Assembly (NCBI GenBank): GCA_900169235.1
Contig: FWCC01000174.1
Coordinates: forward strand, 345,977-409,976
Source: Zarea fungicola
Taxonomy: Eukaryota; Ascomycota; Sordariomycetes; Hypocreales; Cordycipitaceae
DNA: 64,000 bases
Reading direction: 5' to 3'
Under the pieces are notes generated by a model, which was not told the DNA's origin, did no database searches, and worked only from the letters and a program-made list of their open reading frames with translations. Below are positions 1 through 11,000 of the stretch, piece by piece (position 1 is the first letter of the stretch; each line of letters opens with the position of its first letter). The translations under genes were made by a program, and so were the position numbers.

Positions 1-3000
1 CCAAGTCTCAATAATTCTGCGAGCAGCAGTGGTCGAATGCGTGCCCAGTCAATAACGTCTCCGAAACTCTCCCCTGCACTGCGAAGCTCACGACCACGCC
101 AGCCTCTCGCCAACGCCTCCAACGTAGTTCCCAAAAAAAGAGAGCCTGGAACTGCGAAATCCTCTCGTTCGAGAGGCAAAGAGAGCGCGCCGAGACGGAG
201 GAAAATCTCCGCCGGGCCGATCGATTTCGAGCAGCGACGAGAACATATTCGCCTGGCGTACAGCAAATCCATTCGCGAGTCCCGAGCGCTGGAAGCAACA
301 CAGAAAACTACGTTACAATCTGGAGAAGCTGGGACAGCTGCAGCTCAACCAACGCTCAACGGCGAGCAAAGTACCGACATCCCTCCCGTACCGCAAATAC
401 CTCGTGATGCTATCGATCAGGTTTTTAACAGGGCGGATGAATCAAAATCGGAAACATTAACAACGACAGGTCCATTGGTCGTATCTGCAAAAGCTGCCAA
501 CTCTGCTGTGGAGGCCGGACAAGACTCGCCCACGCTTGGTATACCTGGGAGCTTTCCGCCGTCCAGCCCTCCGCTCAATACAGTTAACAATCGCGCTTCA
601 ATAGTATCCGTGGCATCGCAGACTACGGAGTTCGACGGTGAGGCGCAAACAGCGCCGCCTGTTCCTGCCCAACAATGGCAAGATACAGCCGCCGCTGTTG
701 TACAGTCTCCAACTCTCAACGAATCCTTAGCCGTTCACACGAAGGCCGAATACATGTATCCTTTCTCCCAAGATCGGGATGATATAAATCAGCCGACAGA
801 AGACCATACGCAACTCACGGTGCAGCACAATACCAAGCATTTGCCGCCCGCTTCACTTTCGGTTCAAGATTCATCTCCACTGATGAACGCACAATCGCAA
901 ACAAGACAGCACGGCCATGCCGCTGTGTTTCCAGTGTCAGAAATTGGTTACGAGTCTGATTGCCAGTCCGAAACAGATGATGGTCATGACATCCACAGGG
1001 CCATTTACCCACACTCCGAAGCTGCAACAACAGATGCTTGCACTGAAGACACAGATGATCGCGATAGGGACGATCGCGTATCAGAGTTCAGATATGACGA
1101 CCAGCTGGACTCAAAAAGGGCCTCAACCTGCGCATCCTCAGATGTCAGTGCATTTGATGACCTCCAGTATGCATCGGACCGGGGCTCGTACCCTGTCTCA
1201 AGCAACCTTGGCATCCCGTCTTCAAGATTTCGTCCAGATCGTGCGAGCCATCAGTCAGCATGGACCGATCTCTCCGTGGAGAGCTCAGGCCAACTTGACA
1301 CGGCTGCCTTTGATATTTTCGGAAGCAACCGCAATTCTGCCAGCCATTCCGGTCTCTTTGCCGCGACAATAAGCCCTCGCCAGGAGCTGTTCCCAGGAGC
1401 CGTACTCTCGCCAGTAGAAAAGCAACTACCACCTACGCCCGATAACCCGCAGCTGCCTGAAGTTGACACTGGAGAGGGTTTCTCTATACCGTACCTTTCG
1501 CCTGAGCCGAGAGACAGTTCACCAAAGCTGCCGTCGCCACCCGCCCATGAACCGCCACCCATTCCCAAGTCAGTATCTGGCTCCGCGATGCACTCAAGAA
1601 ACTCCAGTGTTGCATACGAACCTTCACAGTCTGCAAGTACCCTCATCAATTCCGAACGGAATAGTGATCTTTATATGAGGTACGCCCATACGCCTCGATC
1701 TGTTGATGCGACATCTTTTGATACTGCCGACAACGATTCCTCCAGCAAGGTCGCTGGTTCAACTGATAGCGATGGAAAATCGCTTCGCCAGAACGGTGAT
1801 GTGCCTTCAGAGAAGGAACGCCATCGACTTGTACAGCGACGCAATATTATTAAAGAACTCCTTGACACCGAGGCCGTTTTTGTGCGTGATATGAATATTG
1901 TTGAGGAGATATACAAGGGGACTGCCGAGGCCTGTCCACGCTTGGATGACCAGACGGTGAAGCTCATATTCCGTAACAGTCACGAAATTGTTGAGTTTCA
2001 TACGGCTTTCTTGGCTGAGATCAAGACCGCAGTCGCTCCTGTGTATGTTCCCAAAGTTGGACGGACTGTCAAGGCGCTACAGCCTCCTGGGAGTGTTGAG
2101 CCAGGGAGCAGCAAGTCATTGGAAATAAGTGATGGCAATGATCGAGAGACTTCCGTTGGGCCGGTTTTCCAACGCCATCTCGAACGTATGAAAACTGTTC
2201 ATGACGGTTTCCTCCGAAATAGCGATCAAGCCGCAAAGAGGCTCATTCAAATCCAGCAAGACTCTGCTGTGCAGGTTTGGCTCTCTGAATGCAATGAAGT
2301 TGCAAAGGACTTGACCGCAGCGTGGGATCTAGACTCACTTCTGATCAAACCCATGCAGAGAATTACAAAGTATCCCAACTTGATAGTTACACTCCTTCAT
2401 CAGACTCCACAGGACCACCCCGATCGGGAGCCGCTCCTAGCTGCAAAGGACACCTTGGAAACCGCCATTCTTGAAATCAATAAAGCAAAGAAAAACTTTG
2501 AACTTGTTGGTCAGATTGTGGGCAGAAAACACAAGGAATCGGATGTCAAGGCAGGCTTTGCTCGTGCATTTGGAAAGCGGGTAGACAAACTCCAGTCATC
2601 CAGCAGTAAGGTTCCAGACGATCCAATCTACACAAAGTTGAATGAGAAGTTTGGGGATGACTTTGTGCAACTACAAGTGGTACTTCGCGATGTCGAGTTC
2701 TACACTCGGCAGGTTTCGCAATATGTGCACGAATTTCTTCAATACCTCTCATCAATAGAGTTGGTCATGCGACTACAGCCCGGAAGTTTTCCTGAGATCG
2801 AGAGCAAATGGGTGCAGTTCAACATTTCCATGAGAGACCTCGAAAAAATTGCGTTGGAGGATCACATTGCGCAAGTTCGGAAACAAGTCATTGAGCCCTT
2901 TGAGCAGGTCATCAAAGCTTATGGGAATCCGTCTCTGGCCATGAAGAAAAGACAAAAACGGCGTTTGGATTATGAACGGGCGGATCAGCAGAGGCGAAGT

Positions 3001-4129
3001 GGCAAGTCATTAGACCCTAAGCTCAGAGAACTTGTGGATCAGTACGACGCCCTCAACGACGCCTTGAAAACAGAATTGCCAAAATTGTCCGTCTTGACAG
3101 AGAAAGTTGGCAAGATCTGTCTCAGTAACTTTGTCAATATCCAGGCAGACTGGTACAAAATGTGGACGGAGAAGATGAGAACCGTCCTTCTTGAATGTCC
3201 AGATATTCCTGATCTTGATGAAATCGTAGCCACTTTCCATCGCGACTATCCATATGCTGCGGATCAGCTTGCCGCCATTGGCATACTGAATCCTGATTCA
3301 AATTTCAGGTCGTCACATTCTGCCGAATACAAGACACGTTACTCTGAGACTGAACGTAGAGGACGTGGGTCTTCTGTCAATGATGAGCTCTCCCCGGCAT
3401 TGCCGACTCCGGACTTTACAAAACGCAGCAGTGCGGGCATGAATATGTCGCCAAGCACTAGCAGCTCTGCTAGTAATGTGGCGGTCGTGACAAACCCACA
3501 TCAATACTACTATCGAGACTACTATGCCGGTATCCAAACTCAGGGTACGAGCTCTGCATCTCCCAAATCTGCCGACTTGCCTGGCAGCTCACGGTCTGTT
3601 ACTGGCACAGGGCATACGTCCACACGTCCCAGCACTGGTAAGAGCTTCGATTCTGGCGTTTTACAACGGCAGAGCTCAGACATGGCCGCTGTGCAACGAT
3701 CAGACTCAAACGTGACATACACTTCAAGCCATACACCTAATGAGGGAGCTCGGTACTCCAACCTTTTCCATTCTGCGCTTCCATTACCAGACGGAACAGA
3801 AGACAGTCAACGATCCTCGCGAGCATCATCGCGGGAGAGGGGTCGAGGCTCAGATGGCTATAATATCTTGTGGCTTGCGGCTTCGTTGTTCGAGTTCAAT
3901 ATTGAAACTACAAAGCACGAAGCTGGTTACCCCTACCTAACATATCAAGCCGGCGAGGTTAGTTGTCTCCGAATCACCAAGTATTGATTCACTAATCCTT
4001 ATTAAATAATAGATATTTGACATCATCGCCGAAAAAGGTGAGCTCTGGCTCGCAAAGAACCAAGATGATCCGACAGAAATGGTTGGCTGGATTTGGTCTA
4101 AGCATTTTGCCAAGTTAGCCGACTCGTAA
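1..4129 (+). CDS. Rho/Cdc42 guanine nucleotide exchange factor (DH, BAR-like, SH3), possibly 5' partial
   Basis: Activates Rho-family GTPases by exchanging GDP for GTP at the cell cortex. From the Met at 37 the product is about 1345 aa: a long disordered Ser/Pro-rich N-terminus (1-590), a DH (Dbl homology) domain at about 600-825 beginning at RRNIIKELLDTEAVFVRDM and containing the IKPMQRITKYP-type signature, an alpha-helical BAR-like region at about 858-1068, a disordered linker, and an SH3 domain at about 1287-1345. The SH3 is split by a 55 bp phase-0 intron (3958-4012, GTTAGT to TAG); the last exon reads on to a stop at 4127-4129. The order resembles animal Tuba/DNMBP and fungal Gef1-type proteins. 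The frame is open from base 1 to the Met at 37, so the true start may lie outside the window. No PH domain is visible after the DH, as expected when a BAR region replaces it. Confidence 0.88.
3958..4012 (+). other. intron inside the SH3 domain of the RhoGEF gene
   Basis: GTTAGT donor after a GAG codon, an actaat branch-like site and a TAG acceptor. Without splicing the protein stops after nine extra codons and loses half of its SH3 domain. With splicing the frame continues through the GELW and GW..S.HF residues typical of the second half of an SH3 fold. Confidence 0.85.
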
Positions 4130-5416
4130 ACCAAGATGAAGTTCTGGATGATTTCTTTTTGTTTGATTTCTTTTAAATAACTTACGACTGGCGTTGCGCA
4201 GTGATATGAAGCAATACGAAGGAGGAAAACACTATAAGTGTCACGAAGGGTCACGGTTGACAGCACAATGTTCTGGCCCAGCACTTAGAGAAGGCGTAGT
4301 GAGGATCCAAGTTACACACAAAATGGCTTAAATCTTTTCGGGATGGAGAATGGATGAATATTGGCGTTTCAGCTCTTGTTTTGTGGTTTTTAAGCATTGC
4401 GAAGCAATTGTTTTCTTCATTCCCATCTTGCGACGGCCTTTCCTTTCTTTCTTTTTTCTTGGTTTTTCTGTTGTTGTTGTTTTACCTCTAGAAGAGGCCA
4501 TTTACCTTCTACAAAATCCCCCATCCTGGGCTTTGATCTCTCTCCCTTGCCACATTGCTCCTTTCTCCTGGATCGTTTCCACAGTTATGTGCAATGTGAT
4601 TTAAACTTGGCAGTCATGAGGTAACCCAGAGCCCTGCTGGCCAGTGCAAAATCCGATGCCATATCAATAAAAGACGATTGAGTCGGTGCTGTTAAAAGAA
4701 TAAAATAGGCCGCCAAATGACTGTTTAAAGCATTTTGTAGGCATAATTGCAGGGGGCAATGAGACCAAAGCTACTGCCAGCGCGGTACCCTTTGAAATCG
4801 CCACATGCTGCAAACGACAATAAGTAACTTTTGCTCCTGAAGCCCCAGACTAATGTGACAAACCAGGAGTATCTCCCCATCATGTCATGATATTCGTTCT
4901 CCGTCATCCAAGGTCGCTTAGTTTTGTTGTGCCGGACAAATAATTGATCGTAGCATTTTAGCCCTCGTTTTGCCTAAAAGCAAGTTTAGCTACAGTCGTT
5001 GTTGTGTCTCAAGGAAAAGTGGCGCACCAGCTAGCGGCTGAAAAGCCGACCAGATAGATGTCCTCTCGAGCTCCTGATTTCATCACAGACATCACATCCT
5101 AGCCGCCCCTTTTCCATTGTTTGCTCTTCCAGCGCCATCGCCATAGCATCTCTTGGCCATTTCACTGCAGCTGAAGAAGCTACCGCTTAGTAGCTTTCGC
5201 ACTATTAAGCTCCTAATAGAGAGGCACACGTCCAGGCAACAGAAGTCCCTCAGCTACCCATGTGAGACGCGCTGGGCAACATAGCTGTCATCAGCGATAG
5301 CAACCAATTCCTTCTTTTCTGTGGCCTTTTCACTTGGCTTATTTTTCTGGTTTTGAAACATCCCTCTAATTGACTTGTTTGCTCGCTTTTGTAATATACT
5401 CTACGACGAATAGAAC
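4130..5416. other. intergenic region
   Basis: 3' flank of the RhoGEF gene and promoter of the sugar transporter. An AATAAA-like motif lies near 4664. A pyrimidine-rich stretch precedes the start at 5417. A 60-codon minus-strand ORF (4907 to 4725) is present but has no recognisable family. No RNA gene seen. Confidence 0.6.
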
Positions 5417-7282
5417 ATGGCCACTTTCGCGGGAGAGTCCTCCATCAGGGGCTCAACTGAGACAATTCGCATGTTGCTGCTCACATTTTGCACCATTGGC
5501 ATCACGTAAGTACATGGCCAACTGTAACGATGAATAGACACTGGGCAAGATGACATCTGATAAACTTCGCAGCTTCACGTGGGGAGTCGAGATGACGTGT
5601 AAGTCGAGATCAGCCCACTCTTGGAGCCCACCCGTGGAGCTAACATTGTTTCAAACCGATGCCAGATTGCACTCCATATCTTTTGAGCCTCGGCCTCAGC
5701 AAAAGTAACACGTCCATGGTGTGGATTGCCGGGCCGCTATCTGGACTAATTGTGCAACCCATTATCGGCGTTGCGTCTGATGAAAACACATCGAAATGGG
5801 GCCGGAGGAGACCAATGATGGTTATCGGCGCAGTAATTGTCGCTATTGCTATGCTTGTCTTGGGATTCACAAAGGAAATTGTAAGCTACTTCATTGCGGA
5901 CCCAGAGACAGCTAAATTCCCGACGGTTTTTCTAGCGGTCTTGGCTATTTACGTGGTCGACTTTGCAATTAATGCAGGTGAGAAAGGAACCCATTCCTGC
6001 CATTGTTTCCCTTGCTTATCGTTTGCATAGTCATGTCATGCTCACGGAGCCTGATTGTTGACACGCTTCCGATTGAGAAACAGCAATCTGGGGCAGCTTG
6101 GGGTAAGCATATTCACCGGCTACTTGTCCTCCTTACTCTCATGCTAAGTTTACAATACGCGCAGCCAGTCGCATGTCCGCCATTGGCAATGTTGTTGGTT
6201 ACGCAGGCGGTGCCATCGACCTTGTCAGCATTCTCGGCACCACTTTTGGTGATACGCAGTTCAAGCTCCTGACGATAATTGCGGTATTCGCGATCCTTGG
6301 GGCAACGGGGATCACTTGCTGGGCCGTGACCGAAAAGGTGCTTCTTCCCAACGTCCGCAAGGACAAAGCCCAACCGCAGAGCCGCTTCCAGGTCGTTAGT
6401 AAAATCTACGCAACGATTCTGCACCTCCCTCCGCGCATCCGTGCCATCTGCTGGGCTGTATTTTGGTCATGGATTGGTTGGTTCCCCTTTCTGTTTTATA
6501 GCACCACCTGGGTGGGGGAGACGTACTTCCGCTACGACGCCGACGAGTCGGCCAAGTCGGGCGACACTCTTGGTGATATTGGCCGTATTGGCAGCCAAGC
6601 GTTTGTCCTGTCGTCGTTGATTACGCTGACTGCCTCCCTCGTGCTCCCGCTCATCGTGAAGTCGCCCGACGAGGAGTCGTACACGCAGCGGCCGCACCCG
6701 GTGCTCGCGTCGGTGCTAAAGTACTGCGGGAACTCGCGCCCCGATCTTCTAACCATGTGGATCTGTGGACATTCTCTATTCGCACTGGCGATGATATTTG
6801 CTCCGTTTGCGACGAGCTATCGCTTTGCGACAACGTTGGTGTGCCTATGTGCCGTGCCCTGGGCAATCTCGGGTTGGGCTCCAAGTGCCTTCCTCGGTGT
6901 GGAGGTCAATAAGCTGGCAAGTCAAGGCGGCTCTGCGTCGTCTTATCGCCGGGTACCCAATCAAGATATTGAATTGTCATTGCTGGGCAATGACGGTTCT
7001 GATACCCCTGAATCGTCCGCTGAGCTTTCCGGTGTTTACTTTGGCATCTTGAACGTGTACACTACACTGCCCCAGTTTGTCGGCACCTTCATCTCAATGA
7101 TTGTGTTTGCTATACTCGAGCCTGGCAAGAGTCGTGAGTTGGGCGCGGGCGATGACGATAACAAGACCACGACACCGACAACGACTACTGGGCCTAACGC
7201 TATATCCGTATGTCTATTTATTGGCGCATTAAGCACGCTCGTCTCTGTCTTTGTCACCAGAAAACTCAGAGACCTGGATTAA
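5417..7282 (+). CDS. GPH/MFS-family sucrose or alpha-glucoside:proton symporter
   Basis: Polytopic plasma-membrane sugar carrier, probably about 12 TM helices. I reconstruct five exons: 5417-5505, 5573-5598, 5666-5977, 6031-6102 and 6165-7282 (538 aa); all four introns are 53-67 bp with GT-AG ends and phases that join. The spliced N-terminus passes through TFTWGVEMTYCTPYLLSLG, matching the first helix of plant and fungal sucrose transporters (W-x2-E-x4-P-Y-x2-x-L-G). The loop GRRRP follows TM3 in SDENTSKWGRRRPMM. Repeated WxxxGWFPF...T.W.G and a variable central cytosolic loop also fit TC 2.A.2; S. pombe Sut1 is a named relative. Substrate cannot be read from sequence. The gene is convergent with pkr1, 185 bp away. 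Confidence 0.88.
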
Positions 7283-7467
7283 CTGCTATTTTTTTTCACT
7301 CTGTTAACGATGGGTAATGGGATTAAAAGTTTTCACACATCAGGATACACGTTTATGATGCTTTTGTATTCAATTATTTATACATTTCAAGTTAGCTGAG
7401 GCTGCAATATAAAACATAGCCAAGTTCTTTTCGCTGGAGCTGAACAGATGAAATCGTTGACTGGTCT
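7283..7467. terminator. shared 3' region between convergent genes
   Basis: 185 bp between the transporter stop and the pkr1 stop. It is AT-rich, with an oligo-T run at about 7290 and TTTATT/ATTTAT motifs around 7370-7382, so polyadenylation of both transcripts probably falls here and the 3' ends may overlap. Confidence 0.45.
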
Positions 7468-8052
7468 TTATTTAGCCTTGTCATTTTCGTTCTCGGATAC
7501 CTTTTCCCATTCGTCCTCCGTGCTGACACTCGACTGCGATATGAAACCCGACGAGTCCAACGTGGACACTCCACGGTGCTTAAGCTCTCCTTTCTTCTCC
7601 ACGACCTCAATATCCTTCGACGGTACGGCCACACCTGCACCACCCTTGCTGGCTTTCTTCGCCTTCTTTGCCCGCTTCTTCGTCTTGCCCTCCACTTCCG
7701 TATCGTCACTACCGTCCTCTACAGCCTTGAGTGGTGCACTGTGGTCAGCGCGCTTCTGCTCGTGCGCGCCGACAGCCGATGACGCCGCAGCCGCCTGATC
7801 GCCTTCGTTGCCAGAGGGGATGTCGCCGCGAGCCTTGGCGGCCGCCAGCTCGGCCGCAAACCAGTTGATGGACCACCAAAGGCCGGCTGAGATCACGGAG
7901 AGGAAGACAAAGTGGATGCTGTAAGTGGCCACCAAGAGCGCGAAGAGGGTAATCTGCAGCGCAGCAAAGCTAATGTTGGCCGCGCGCAGGAGGACAGGTG
8001 TAGGTCCGGGAACAAAGATAGACTCCCACAATTCGATGAAGAAGGAAGACAT
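7468..8052 (-). CDS. pkr1: V-ATPase assembly factor Pkr1
   Basis: ER membrane protein needed to assemble the Vo sector of the vacuolar proton pump. The 194 aa product starts MSSFFIELWESIFVPGPTP, matching the Pkr1 opening (F-x-LWES-F-PG-x-S/T-P), followed by two closely spaced membrane helices (about residues 25-45 and 47-67) and the WxINWF..EL segment. Yeast Pkr1 is about 120 aa. The extra length here is a hydrophilic tail with Ala-rich and Lys-rich parts (KTKKRAKKAKKASKGG near residue 130) and an acidic end. Intronless. Runs toward the sugar transporter. Confidence 0.9.
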   Translation of the reverse strand: MSSFFIELWESIFVPGPTPVLLRAANISFAALQITLFALLVATYSIHFVFLSVISAGLWWSINWFAAELAAAKARGDIPSGNEGDQAAAASSAVGAHEQKRADHSAPLKAVEDGSDDTEVEGKTKKRAKKAKKASKGGAGVAVPSKDIEVVEKKGELKHRGVSTLDSSGFISQSSVSTEDEWEKVSENENDKAK

Positions 8053-11000
8053 GGTCTTAACTTTTGGGGGGTATTTTAAAAATGAAAAAAATCTTGGTGT
8101 AGCAGCTGGTAGTGAAAAATGCTGAGATGCCGTTTGATGATGCGCAGCAAACTGGAGACACTTCTCCAGAATATAGATAGTTTGTTATTGAAGGCTCTGG
8201 CTGTCGCGCCGTTGTTGTTTTTTTTTTTTTTGGCGTCCTAGATGTGATTCTCTATATGCGGAAATTACAATACGTCGCTGCTGCCTGCTCTCAGATGTGA
8301 GGACACTGTGTTTTCACTTGACGCGTCGAATATTGGGCCCACGGCACAGTTGTCAGCGCAGCTGTAATTTCTCGTTCGGCAGTGATTTGTGATTTTGAGA
8401 CGTTATTTCTCGTTTTTTCATGACACTGCTTTAGTTTGTAGAGGTTTAAGTGTCAAATTATGGTCCTCTCCCCCAGCGCGATATTTCGCCCCTCGCGATC
8501 TAAGGACCCGTGATGCCTTCACATTGTGATTATGTAATATGTTGATCTTCTATAGGGTAGGTATATCATGTTGGCTTTCTTGCTGGATAACGATATCTTG
8601 TCTTTCGCCGCATTGCTCTTGTTACTTATAGGTTGTTAAATAACCTTCAAGTTTATAAATTAGACTTGAAATCGTCACTGAATTATTCTGGGAAGGCGGA
8701 TGAAGTAGTGAAAAGATTGAGTGTAGCCGGGATGTGCGGATGTCAGCGACCGGGGACTTTACGCAGCGCTTACACACCACCATGGTTCAGGGATTCTAGT
8801 TTTCACGGCCAATACCCAAGTAGGTAAGTTCGCTTGACGGAGGACTGCTTATGAGACTATAGATTCCACTTTGGCCGTAAAGCTAAAATTTTGCAGGTCA
8901 AATCAGTAAATTCCGTATTCTGAGATAAACAATACCCGCTATGCATTCCTCCTGTCCAGAAACGTTCTCAGGATCGCAGAGTAAATGCTTATCTAACACC
9001 TACCAAGGTTCAAGAAAACCTGAGACGTGCTATCTAACTACTTTGTAGCAAACACCAGGGATTAAAGTGCAGCCTCCTAACCTAACAGTATCACCCTTCG
9101 GCAGTTCTGGCGGTCATTTGTGTCCACGCCCGAAGCTCCGTTGGTGTAAGTAGCTTCTCATAGAAGACAGTAAATATCTATGAGGATAGACTTTTGTTAT
9201 CATTCGAATCTAGACAATACTATGCCAATCTATTCGTGCAAACCCCCCTCCCCTAAGCAGTAACTAGCGCCCATGGTCCTCCATTTTGCTTAGCAGCTGT
9301 GGCCGGTCGAACAAAAGCAGGCTTTTCGGTCAGCAAAATTGCTTTTCCGTGAAGCATGCACCTACTGACGGATTATGGAGTAGTGGGACCTTGTTTGCTT
9401 GTCTGGCGCCAAGGAGGAGACGCTCTGACTGAGCAAGGCCTGCTTCGTCAACGCAGCAGTATGGAGACGTCGAAGCCACAGTCATCTGTATCGCATTGGT
9501 AAATGTCAACCGTGCCGTGTAGCCCCTGAAGACCATGGTTTCAGTCTGAATTTAATCGTAATACACCAGATGATATGAATATCTCTTTTGAATACGTTTT
9601 TTTTCTTTGAACCGAAGCTGTAGTGCTTGCCTAATGACAGACGGTGTGGTTGCGAGCCGATGCCATCATCGGCAGCGATGCCTCAGCCGAACGTAACAAA
9701 GCGCCAGATACATCATTAGGAAGCCTGCTTCCACAAGCTTATATTGGCACTTGGACATTTTGTCTCCAGGACTCGCTGAGCAATGAAATGGGTGTGTATG
9801 CATGCGTAGCCTCGGAATGCCCACCAGCCACCCAAAGAAGTAAAGTACGAAAAAAAACCCAATGCAACAGGAAGAAGTTTTCACATAATCGAAAATGCTT
9901 TTAAAATAGACGTAGATGCCTCATTAAAAGCCATAGCATAGAACCAGTAGCATTTTCGGCGGCGTTGGAGCTTACCCTTTGCGGGTAGAGTGCCGACAGA
10001 GCCTAATCGGGGTGAGCTGGTGCTCAAAAACCAGGAACTTGTCAGATTCCGGTGCCAGACGAGAAGAGCTCTGTTGAATTCAAATAGTACATAATGTGTC
10101 TTACTAAGTCTATTGTTACACCGTGGTGTCTAGCTCAGGATTTACTCTCTCAAAACTCAACGAAAGAGAAAGCTGGCCGTCGTGGAGTTGCTGACATGCC
10201 AGCCCTCGACGAAGAGAATGAAGCTCACCGCAAAAGTAGAGAGAATTCCTGTTTAGCACTATTTCACCATTCCGCTCAAAACCTGCTACAGACTCACCGT
10301 ACCATGCTTTTTGATGCTCCATTCACGACTGGAAGTCGAACTCAGGCCAGTCCGGGCCGCCTGACGAAGTGGTCGAATGCCCGCGTACTCTGTATCCTAT
10401 GACGGATACAACGAACCACAAACTTCGATCAGCGGTATTACAATTTAGTGTCTACATGCACAATGCATGTGAGGGCTATTTGAGCGGTGCAGCCTTTAGC
10501 TTGTACAAACTTTACAAGAATGGCCAGCGCAGGTTTTAGGCTGGTGGCTCGGCGAGTTTACCGTTTGGGACACTTAAGTGCCTGAACGATCCATGTAGCA
10601 TGAGAAGGGCTGCAAGTCAAGGTTCAAACCGGTTGAGAGACGACCGCTGTCATTGAGCGACAGGTTGATCTTACTGCATTGATCCTGTCTGTACTCTGCA
10701 GATAGGTCCTCGTTCATCAAACTTTAACCAGCTAGCTTCGATTGGCCAGGACTGCTAGTTATGCCAGACCAATCTACCAAGTACGCAAGCGATTATGGAG
10801 GTGTGTGTACCAAAACAGTGCTGACACCGTCGCAATTTGCGATATCACTAGGCTACGATGTGTGTATGTACAAGGCTCAGAATCCACTATACTTCGTGAC
10901 ACCTAGTTTATTAGTATATTGATTATATAACGTAAAAGGAGAATAGTGCTCAAAATATCCTCTTACAGCCGATGAACTCACCTGGTAAGTAATTCGAAGC

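Noticed and set aside
4725..4907. 60-codon minus-strand ORF with aromatic-rich composition
   Set aside because: No family resemblance, weak start context, no extension by splicing found; could not be supported.
10094..10402. tRNA-like words (TAGCTCAG at about 10129; GGTTCAAACC at about 10622)
   Set aside because: The A-box and B-box-like words are about 490 bp apart, with no acceptor or anticodon stem between them.
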